In this document: one piece after another, positions 23,119 to 28,600 of the stretch
Position numbering within the stretch: position 1 is the first letter of the stretch
How the letters are laid out: every line of letters starts with the position of its first letter
Source: GCA-002772825 sp964560655
Lineage (GTDB): Bacteria; Patescibacteriota; Minisyncoccia; GCA-002772825
Reading direction: 5' to 3'
Assembly (NCBI GenBank): GCA_964560655.1
Contig: CAZLLR010000008.1
Span: 1 to 28,600 of the forward strand
Length of the DNA: 28,600 nucleotides
Notes under the pieces: model-generated
What the model was told of the DNA's origin: nothing
Seen by the model: only the letters and a program-made list of their open reading frames with translations
The model's database searches: none
Translations under genes and position numbers: made by a program

Positions 23119-23856
23119 ATGAAACGACTTATCCCCAACTACACGCAAAAAATATATCGGCATTATCTGCTAAGTAAAATTATAAAGATATTTCTAAGTA
23201 ACCTCTTTCCTCAAGAGTGTCTTGGTTGTGGAAAAAAAGACTATATTATATGTCAAAAGTGCCAAAACTTAATTCCTCAAGCAGAAGAAAATGATCACCA
23301 TAAACATAGCCCCTTTTCAATGCCGACTATAGCTGTGGCTTGTTATAAAAATGTCATAGTAAAGAAAGCAATCTGGCTCTTAAAATATAAGAAGGTAAAA
23401 ATAATTGCTAAGCCTCTTGCGGAATTAATATGCGAGAGAAGCCTTGAGGATCTTTCTGACTTGAGCATATTTTACTCTATAAAAGAATATATAATTATAC
23501 CTATACCTATCTCTAGAGGAAGATTAAGGGAGCGTGGCTTTAACCAAGCAGAACTTATAGCCACTAACCTTACAAAAGAGTTAGGAGTCAATATGGCAAT
23601 GATAAATTTTTCACTTGAAAAAAATATTCTTAAAAAGATAAAAGAGACTTCTTCTCAGGTCTTAGCAAAAAACAGGACAAAGCGCCTCTTGAATTTAAAA
23701 GGATCTTTTGGGATAAAATCACCTGAGAAAATAAAAGGGGAAAATATAATCTTAGTAGATGATGTCTCCACTACCGGCGCTACACTTCATGAAGCCTCTT
23801 CTGTCCTCAAAAAATCCGGTGCTAGGTTAATAATTCCTATTGTCGTGGCAAGATAA
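23119..23856 (+). CDS. comF: ComF family phosphoribosyltransferase-like protein
   Basis: 245 aa. An N-terminal zinc ribbon (CLGCGKKDYIICQKC; Cys34, 37, 45, 48) is followed by a type I phosphoribosyltransferase-like fold with PIPISRGRLRERGFNQAELIA (start PIPIS at about 128) and the PRPP loop VDDVSTTGAT (213-222). Family members are needed for late steps of natural transformation, probably handling internalised DNA. It is divergent from the pilus operon, which fits a joint DNA-uptake role. Start chosen at ATG 23119, 7 nt after a -10. There is no clear terminator before the tRNA-Ser region. Confidence 0.94.
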   Translation: MKRLIPNYTQKIYRHYLLSKIIKIFLSNLFPQECLGCGKKDYIICQKCQNLIPQAEENDHHKHSPFSMPTIAVACYKNVIVKKAIWLLKYKKVKIIAKPLAELICERSLEDLSDLSIFYSIKEYIIIPIPISRGRLRERGFNQAELIATNLTKELGVNMAMINFSLEKNILKKIKETSSQVLAKNRTKRLLNLKGSFGIKSPEKIKGENIILVDDVSTTGATLHEASSVLKKSGARLIIPIVVAR

Positions 23857-23897
23857 TACATCTAGAAATGCACTAATAAATATGTTAATCTCTTTAA

Positions 23898-24015
23898 ATA
23901 TTGGAGGGAGTGGATAAAATATAAACTGCTTTATGTTTTATCTGAGCGAAGCGAGGTGGCGGACACGAAGCCACCGCTTGCGACTGAAAGGAGCAACGAC
24001 AATACGTAGTATATT
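23898..24015 (+). ncRNA. Structured repeat upstream of tRNA-Ser(GCT)
   Basis: Homologous over about 120 nt to 28352-28476, which precedes the other tRNA-Ser. It starts with TATTGGAG-like tRNA 5' sequence. Hairpin 1 (23912-23943) pairs GGATAAAA with TTTTATCT and continues inward to a CTGC loop. Hairpin 2 (about 23951-23980) contains GGTGGC/GCCACC. Several pairs change on both sides relative to the second copy. It ends in TATATT directly before the tRNA, which suggests co-transcription as a precursor leader. Function unknown. Confidence 0.6.
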
Positions 24016-24104
24016 GGAGAGGTGGCTGAGTGGCCGAAAGCACCACACTGCTAACGTGGCAGGGGCGTCAAAACCCCTCGAGGGTTCGAATCCCTCCCTC
24101 TCCG
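24016..24104 (+). tRNA. tRNA-Ser(GCT)
   Basis: 89 nt. Acceptor GGAGAGG/CCTCTCC with discriminator G, anticodon loop CTGCTAA (GCT), a long variable arm (GGGGCGTCAAAACCCC) and T-loop TTCGAAT. CCA is not encoded; CAGTG follows. Confidence 0.95.
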
Positions 24105-24257
24105 CAGTGAACGAAGTGAGCGCAGGAGAGGAGCAAGGCAACTGCTTGCCTTGAGTGAGGGATTCGAAAGCCGGACTGAGCCAAAGCGAAGGAGGCGGGG
24201 TCGCGAGAAATTTTCATCAGAAAATTTACTTGTGACCGATTCCCCTCCCTCTCCGCA
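24105..24257 (+). repeat. Structured element after tRNA-Ser(GCT), ending in a copy of the tRNA 3' end
   Basis: The 15-bp tRNA 3' sequence CCCTCCCTCTCCGCA (24092-24106) is repeated at 24243-24257, 151 bp away. The element contains its own GGAGAGG (24125-24131), which could pair with the second CCTCTCC, giving a tRNA-Ser-like acceptor. Hairpin CAAGGCAA-CTGC-TTGCCTTG lies at 24134-24153. A 17-bp hairpin at 24199-24237 has two G-U pairs and one bulge. The first 33 nt match the start of the element after the other tRNA-Ser at 32 positions. Confidence 0.6.
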
Positions 24258-24306
24258 ATTTAAAACTAGAACGAAGCGTATTAGGCTAAATTAATAATTT
24301 AGATTT

Positions 24307-24315
24307 TGTTATAAA
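24307..24315 (+). promoter_or_regulatory. Extended -10 before the HipA-like/PurD gene
   Basis: TGT-TATAAA ends 14 nt before the ATG at 24330. Another ATG at 24323, 7 nt from the -10, is out of frame and opens only 10 codons. Confidence 0.45.
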
Positions 24316-24329
24316 CTTATTCATGTTTT

Positions 24330-26405
24330 ATGTCACTGGAAATACAAGAGGATAATAATTTATCAGCATCATACAATCACAACTTTCTTGCTTTAGACAA
24401 ACAAACTAAAAAACAATGGGTAGGAAAGATAAACAAGCGATTAAAAAATGTTTGTAATAAAGGGGGTCCTGATATTTACGACCTCGATGAAAGAGCGCTG
24501 CTTGCCTTTGATCTCGCTAAGTTAATTGGCATAAATATTCCCCAAACAAAAAAATTAAAATTTAATTCTATAGATAATAATAAGAGTCTTTTAGAAGGGA
24601 AAGGCAAGGATGAATTTTATGATTTTGATAATATTATTTTTACAGAACATATCAGCGGGACTGTAGTTTCTGAGATTAAAGACATAAGCATAATTTCACC
24701 ATCTAATATTTTACCTCTTCTTATCTTTGATTCTTGGATTGGAAATCTTGACAAAAAAGAGGATGATTATATTTTTGACGAACAAAATGATAAACTTTGG
24801 TCCATTGATTATCAACTATGGGGTCCTCGTGATATAAATACAAAAAAAGTTTTTGGTTATTGTGCGCGATTATATGATTTTACGGAACAAAATATCGTAG
24901 AATTCTGTATTCCAGAAAGAATGAAGAATTTACTTATTGATTTTAATTATTCCAATGAATTGAATAAGATTATTACAAAGATAGAAAGTGTATCTGATCA
25001 GGATATACAAAAATTCGTTAATAAATATGATTTTCGAGGAACTAATGAAAGCTCTGTAAACAATATGAATCAAACTTTAATTAATTTTTTGATTGAGGGC
25101 AAAGACCAGATTAGAAAAAAAATGATAAAAATCCTAAAATCAATAACTAAAAAAAACATTTTAATTATAGGAAGTGGTGGTAGAGAACATGCTCTCGCAT
25201 GGAAGCTCAAACAATCACCAAAAGTAAGTAAAATCTTTATCGCGCCTGGTAACGCTGGCACTGCCTTGCTTGGAGAGAATTTATCTTTAAAATCTTCCTC
25301 AGAGATAATTGAATGGTTGAAAGATAATGAAGTAAGCCTTGTCGTCATCGGACCTGACGACTACTTAGCAGAAGGACTGACAGACAAGATTAAAGAGCTC
25401 AATATACCCGTTTTTGGCCCGACTCAAATGGCCTCGCAGATTGAATGGTCAAAATCTTTCGCAAAGAAGCTTATGGAAGAAGAAGGGATTCCTACAGCAA
25501 AATCAAAAACTTTTAATGATATTTTGCAAGCGAAAAAATATATAACAGATCAAACATATCCACTGGTGGTAAAAGCGAGCGGATTAGCACTCGGGAAAGG
25601 AGTCTTTATCGTAAAGACTTTCGCAGAAGCAGAAGTAGCACTAAATGATATGATGAATAAGAAAATATTTGGAAGTGCTGGCGATGAAGTTATAATCGAA
25701 GAATATTTAGAAGGTAGAGAATTTTCTGTGCACGCTTTCTGTGATGGAGAAACGGTGAGACTATTCCCATCATCACAAGATCATAAAAGAATTTTTGAAG
25801 ACGATAAGGGACCTAATACTGGTGGTATGGGGACGATAGCCCCAGTTCCCTGGGTAACAAAAGAGCTATTAAAAGAAATAGAAGATAAAATTATCAATCC
25901 TTGCCTCCGAGGCCTCAAAAGAAGAGGTGCTCCATTTGTAGGGATATTATATCCAGGGATAATGGTTACTTCTTGTGGACCTAAAGTTATCGAGTTTAAC
26001 GCTCGCTTCGGCGACCCAGAAGCACAACCCTATATGCGAATCCTTGAAACAGATTTATTTGATATCTTGCAGGCTTGTGTTAATGGAAATTTACAAAATA
26101 TGGAGGTTAAGTGGTCTAACAATTTTGCAAGCTGTGTTGTCTGTGCCTCTGGTGGTTACCCAGGAAAATACGAGAAAGGAAAAAAGATAAATGGCTTAGA
26201 CTTAAAAGATGAGGGTATCGTGATCTTTCATGCAGGGACAAAGAAAGAGGGAAAAGATATTCTCACAAACGGAGGACGAGTCTTAGGCGTGACATCTACA
26301 GCAGTAAAGTTAAAAGATTCATTAGAAAAATCTTACCAAGCTATAAAAAATATTTCATTTACTGGAATGCAATACAGGAAAGACATAGGTTCTTCTTCTC
26401 TATAG
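24330..26405 (+). CDS. purD: Fusion of a HipA-like kinase domain with phosphoribosylamine-glycine ligase
   Basis: 691 aa. Residues 1-265 resemble the HipA-like kinase group: WVGKINKRL, DERALLAFDLAKLIGINIPQ, FTEHISG, then LLIFDSWIGNLDKKEDDY with Asp141 as possible catalytic base and SIDYQLWG with Asp160 as possible metal ligand. Residues 276-691 are complete PurD, an ATP-grasp ligase making GAR from phosphoribosylamine and glycine: NILIIGSGGREHALAWKL, ASGLALGKGV, AQ-like SSQDHKRIFEDDKGPNTGGMG, and FNARFGDPEAQ. There is no stop between the parts. An internal ATG at 25122 could give a separate 427-aa PurD. The N-terminal part is visibly more AT-rich. No other purine gene is present. It lies beside a tRNA-Ser with a duplicated 3' end, so acquisition is possible. 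Confidence 0.85.
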   Translation: MSLEIQEDNNLSASYNHNFLALDKQTKKQWVGKINKRLKNVCNKGGPDIYDLDERALLAFDLAKLIGINIPQTKKLKFNSIDNNKSLLEGKGKDEFYDFDNIIFTEHISGTVVSEIKDISIISPSNILPLLIFDSWIGNLDKKEDDYIFDEQNDKLWSIDYQLWGPRDINTKKVFGYCARLYDFTEQNIVEFCIPERMKNLLIDFNYSNELNKIITKIESVSDQDIQKFVNKYDFRGTNESSVNNMNQTLINFLIEGKDQIRKKMIKILKSITKKNILIIGSGGREHALAWKLKQSPKVSKIFIAPGNAGTALLGENLSLKSSSEIIEWLKDNEVSLVVIGPDDYLAEGLTDKIKELNIPVFGPTQMASQIEWSKSFAKKLMEEEGIPTAKSKTFNDILQAKKYITDQTYPLVVKASGLALGKGVFIVKTFAEAEVALNDMMNKKIFGSAGDEVIIEEYLEGREFSVHAFCDGETVRLFPSSQDHKRIFEDDKGPNTGGMGTIAPVPWVTKELLKEIEDKIINPCLRGLKRRGAPFVGILYPGIMVTSCGPKVIEFNARFGDPEAQPYMRILETDLFDILQACVNGNLQNMEVKWSNNFASCVVCASGGYPGKYEKGKKINGLDLKDEGIVIFHAGTKKEGKDILTNGGRVLGVTSTAVKLKDSLEKSYQAIKNISFTGMQYRKDIGSSSL

Positions 26406-26414
26406 ACATAACTA

Positions 26415-26443
26415 TTTACATATCTTAGTAGGTATGCTATAAT
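26415..26443 (+). promoter_or_regulatory. Promoter of the 26450 small gene
   Basis: TTTACA (26415-26420), 17 bp, TATAAT (26438-26443) with an extended TGC. The predicted transcription start is the A of the ATG at 26450. Confidence 0.65.
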
Positions 26444-26449
26444 ATATAA

Positions 26450-26632
26450 ATGAAAGAATCTACTCTCATAATTTTACTAATAGTTGTTTTTGTCGGAGGA
26501 GCTTTATTTATGCTTCTTTCAAATGAAGACAGGAAAGACGCGCCTGTGATAAGCACCCCCAACATACCTTCGTCCTCTATGAAGGCTTCTGTCTTCGATG
26601 CGACAAGTGGCACAACTACTCCACTAAACTAG
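26450..26632 (+). CDS. Small single-pass membrane protein, unknown
   Basis: 60 aa. One transmembrane helix (about 5-23, STLIILLIVVFVGGALFML) is followed by a polar, Ser/Thr/Pro-rich tail. No family is recognised. Support comes from a good promoter placed exactly at the start codon. Such short anchor-plus-tail proteins are frequent in Patescibacteria. Confidence 0.6.
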   Translation: MKESTLIILLIVVFVGGALFMLLSNEDRKDAPVISTPNIPSSSMKASVFDATSGTTTPLN

Positions 26633-26637
26633 AGGAT

Positions 26638-26674
26638 AAGTACTTAATGGTAATAAAAAAATTTTTAAATACTT
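26638..26674. terminator. Weak hairpin between convergent genes
   Basis: AAGTACTTAA (26638-26647) faces TTAAATACTT (26665-26674) with one mismatch. A T-rich run follows on the plus strand (TCATATTTTTTAG). It fills the 51-bp gap between the small gene and the aminotransferase. Confidence 0.3.
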
Positions 26675-26683
26675 TCATATTTT

Positions 26684-27988
26684 TTAGTTGTCACTTCTCA
26701 AATACTCTTTAATTCTCTCTGCTATAGTCTGAATAATCTCTTCAAATTTCTCTTCATCCGGCTCAAGTAGAGTCATACGAAAGCCAAAAAGATTCGAGTT
26801 AAAGCCGGAAAGAGGCACTACGCAGATGCCTGTTGCCGCCATAAGATAATAAGCGAACCTCTTGTCGGGTAATACATCTTTAGTTATCTCCTCTATCAAA
26901 GTAATTGCGTCATCGTTCTCTATCTTTAGTTTCTGGGTACTACTTAGCACTCCATCTTTGAAGACTACTGACATATAGAAAGCGCCTTGAGGCTTCGGAG
27001 CAATAATACCCGAAACACCACTTAAAATACTGTGAGCAATGCTTGCTCTCTTACGATATTTACTATTTCTATCCTTAAGGTGCTCTTTATAACGCGGGTC
27101 AGACATCACCTTCGGTATGACAAGTTGAGGTAAGGTCGTAGAACACACTTCAAGCATCTTCGCATCGACGATAGTCTTTATGTATCTTGAGAAGAGAGGA
27201 TCTTTGTCTTTGTTATATACTTCTATCCAACCACACCTTGAGCCAGGCCAAGGAAATTCTTTTGAGATACCCTTCATCGCTATCCCTGGCACACCATTTA
27301 TAACATTAGCAAGAGGAATAGTCTCTTCGTCACCATATGAGACATTAGAATAGATCTCGTCAGAGATGATGAAGAGATCATGTTCCTCGGCAATCTTTAC
27401 AATCTCCTCCATCACTTTCTTCGGGTAGACCATGCCTGTAGGATTGTCAGGGTTGATGATAAGTATACCGGTAACAGAAGGATTATAGTGAACCTTGTTT
27501 CGTAAGTCCTCCAAGTCGGGTAGCCAATTTCTGTCAGGCAAAAGATTATAAGTAATGTGCGGTGAGCCAGCATGAGCACCCTCAGAAGAAGAGTGTGTAG
27601 AATAAGCCGGAGACGGCCCTATCACTCTCGCCTCTCTGTTTAAGTATGTGTAGACCTTGGAGATAGCGTCGCCCAAGCCATTAAAGAAAATTATATCCTC
27701 CGATGTAATCTTAGCCTTCTTTTCCGAGTTGCATTTATCAGCAAGGAACTGGCGTGTCGCAATGACTCCCTTAGTCGGACAATAAGCGAAACTTTTATCG
27801 TTCTCTACTTCTTTTTTTATAATATCTTTAATCCAGGTAGGGAGCTTCTCTCCTTTAGTAATAGGATCTCCTATATTCTCCCAGAGAATATCTACTCCAC
27901 GCTTTTCCAACTTCTCTGCGACAGTAACAATCTCCCTTATTTCATAAGTTAATTCTTCGGCTCCAGAATGGACAATATTGGTTCGCAT
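26684..27988 (-). CDS. Class I/II pyridoxal-phosphate aminotransferase
   Basis: 434 aa. Fold-type I aminotransferase close to the alanine/aspartate group (AlaA-like). Visible: ENIGDPITKG (about 37-46), Tyr69 region SFAYCPTKGV, NPDNPTGMVYP with Asn182, Asp210 and Tyr213 in ISDEIYSNVSYGD, the PLP lysine Lys243 in GISKEFPWPGSRCGW with Arg251, and the C-terminal FRMTLLEP substrate-arginine region. The substrate cannot be fixed from sequence; alanine transaminase-like activity is the best guess. A leaderless-type extended -10 lies 6 nt before the ATG. Confidence 0.9.
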   Translation of the reverse strand: MRTNIVHSGAEELTYEIREIVTVAEKLEKRGVDILWENIGDPITKGEKLPTWIKDIIKKEVENDKSFAYCPTKGVIATRQFLADKCNSEKKAKITSEDIIFFNGLGDAISKVYTYLNREARVIGPSPAYSTHSSSEGAHAGSPHITYNLLPDRNWLPDLEDLRNKVHYNPSVTGILIINPDNPTGMVYPKKVMEEIVKIAEEHDLFIISDEIYSNVSYGDEETIPLANVINGVPGIAMKGISKEFPWPGSRCGWIEVYNKDKDPLFSRYIKTIVDAKMLEVCSTTLPQLVIPKVMSDPRYKEHLKDRNSKYRKRASIAHSILSGVSGIIAPKPQGAFYMSVVFKDGVLSSTQKLKIENDDAITLIEEITKDVLPDKRFAYYLMAATGICVVPLSGFNSNLFGFRMTLLEPDEEKFEEIIQTIAERIKEYLRSDN

Positions 27989-27994
27989 CTTGTT

Positions 27995-28003
27995 ATATTA
28001 TCA
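27995..28003 (-). promoter_or_regulatory. Extended -10 promoter of the aminotransferase gene
   Basis: Minus strand TGA-TAATAT ends 6 nt before the ATG at 27988, so transcription should start on the start codon. Confidence 0.5.
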
Positions 28004-28028
28004 TAATGTTGAATTTTTTCCATTTTCG

Positions 28029-28034
28029 TATTAT
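28029..28034 (+). promoter_or_regulatory. Possible -10 of the DUF5652-like gene
   Basis: TATTAT ends 10 nt before the ATG at 28045, in an AT-rich divergent intergenic region. Weakly supported. Confidence 0.3.
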
Positions 28035-28044
28035 TATTTACAAC

Positions 28045-28257
28045 ATGGAGTCACTTATAGTAAATAATCCGTGGATACTTGTCGTCGTCATGCTTTGGGT
28101 ATTACCATGGAAAGGCGTTTCCCTTTGGAAGTCAGCCGGACTTAAGCACAAGTGGTGGTTTATAATCTTACTCTTAGTTAACACTCTTGCGATACTGGAT
28201 ATTATCTATATCTTCGGAGTAGCAAGAAAGGCTGAAAGAAAAAGAAACATAAACTAA
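28045..28257 (+). CDS. DUF5652-like two-helix membrane protein
   Basis: 70 aa from the ATG at 28045. Two transmembrane helices: WILVVVMLWVLPWKGVSLW, and after GLKHKWW the second, FIILLLVNTLAILDIIYIF, then a basic tail. The pattern PWKGxxLW...KWWFIxLLxxNTLAIL.IIYIF matches what I know of the DUF5652 family, common in Patescibacteria; function unknown. An upstream in-frame ATG at 28006 would add 13 residues but precedes the likely promoter, so the shorter form is preferred. Confidence 0.75.
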   Translation: MESLIVNNPWILVVVMLWVLPWKGVSLWKSAGLKHKWWFIILLLVNTLAILDIIYIFGVARKAERKRNIN

Positions 28258-28351
28258 TAGTCTTTGCACTAGAGAAATAAGACGAATAATTCCGTAATAA
28301 AACGGGTATTGCTTTGTTTTAAAATAATAGGCACAATAAAGAACGGTAACA

Positions 28352-28476
28352 TTTGGAGAGGTGCCAGAGTGGATAAAAGGCAAACTGCTTTGTGTTTTAT
28401 CCGAAGCGAAGCGGAGGTGGCAAGCACGAAACCATCGTCTGCGACTAGAAGGAGTAGCGACAATTTAAAATATATT
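28352..28476 (+). ncRNA. Structured repeat upstream of tRNA-Ser(TGA)
   Basis: It begins with a copy of the tRNA-Ser 5' end, TTGGAGAGGTGCCAGAGTGG, repeated 122 bp later in the real tRNA. Hairpin 1 (28371-28402) pairs GGATAAAA with TTTTATCC around an inner stem CAAA-CTGC-TTTG. Hairpin 2 (28411-28442) pairs GCGGA and GGTGG with CCATC and TCTGC around one bulge. Homologous to 23898-24015, with paired changes in the stems. Confidence 0.6.
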
Positions 28477-28563
28477 GGAGAGGTGCCAGAGTGGTTGAAT
28501 GGAACAGTCTTGAAAACTGTCATACCCGAAAGGGTATCGAGGGTTCGAATCCCTCCCTCTCCG
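28477..28563 (+). tRNA. tRNA-Ser(TGA)
   Basis: 87 nt. Acceptor GGAGAGG/CCTCTCC, anticodon loop CTTGAAA (TGA), long variable arm (ATACCCGAAAGGGTAT) and T-loop TTCGAAT. CCA is not encoded. Confidence 0.95.
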
Positions 28564-28600
28564 CAGTGAACGAAGTGAACGCAGGAGAGGAGCAAGCCGA
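28564..28600 (+). repeat. Start of the post-tRNA-Ser element, cut by the window end
   Basis: CAGTGAACGAAGTGAACGCA and the following GGAGAGGAGCAAG match 24105-24137 at 32 of 33 positions. The remainder lies outside the window. Confidence 0.7.

Noticed and set aside
23933..24154. 73-codon open frame on the plus strand
   Set aside because: It lies over tRNA-Ser(GCT) and its flanking structured elements, which explain the sequence.
28309..28569. 86-codon open frame on the plus strand, and an overlapping frame on the minus strand at 28269-28595
   Set aside because: Both run through the tRNA-Ser(TGA) region and its leader; the translated tRNA sequence gives the peptide patterns.

Overview
The window is AT-rich bacterial chromosomal DNA. 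It most resembles a Candidate Phyla Radiation (Patescibacteria/Parcubacteria-type) genome. This rests on gene content and style: a compact monoderm-type type IV pilus locus (pilM-N-O, pilB, pilT, pilC, pilD, pilins), thrombospondin-type calcium repeats on small membrane proteins, a DUF5652-like protein, GatCA plus a YqeY protein, and tRNA genes without encoded CCA. It is an inference from recognised families; no marker gene here fixes the lineage.

Layout. 27-4928 (minus): three envelope/secretion genes, a VirB6/TrbL-like multi-spanning protein, a secreted protein with chitobiase-like and PKD-like domains, and a calcium-repeat membrane protein. 5025-8534 (plus): an unknown lipoprotein with a textbook promoter, Shine-Dalgarno and terminator; gatC-gatA; then a 38-codon leader ORF overlapping a membrane protein with a HEPN-like motif. 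8539-9170: three minus-strand tRNAs (Asp, Met, initiator Met); the initiator runs into a 109-bp tandem array built partly from its own 5' half, and a 100-N assembly gap lies inside the array. 9215-11799 (minus): yqeY and ligA. 11808-23073 (minus): the type IV pilus locus. 23119-28600: comF, tRNA-Ser(GCT), a HipA-like/PurD fusion, a small membrane protein, an aminotransferase (minus), a DUF5652-like protein and tRNA-Ser(TGA).

How the genes work together. PilM/N/O form the inner platform, PilC the membrane core, PilB and PilT the extension and retraction motors, PilD the prepilin peptidase, PilA the major pilin, and the four H/J/I/K-like minor prepilins the presumed tip. ComF and a T4P suggest DNA uptake. 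GatCA (GatB not in the window) makes Gln-tRNA and/or Asn-tRNA.

The strongest unusual signal is a 99-bp palindromic element with 18-bp inverted ends. It is inserted in frame at the same place, the GFT of the prepilin cleavage motif, in all four minor prepilin genes and is absent from pilA. It duplicates GTAAACCC and lengthens only the leader that PilD should remove. Second, small structured repeats copy parts of tRNA genes (initiator Met and both Ser). Third, at least eight genes have a -10 hexamer only 6-9 nt before the start codon, which predicts leaderless mRNAs. Fourth, purD is fused to a HipA-like kinase domain.
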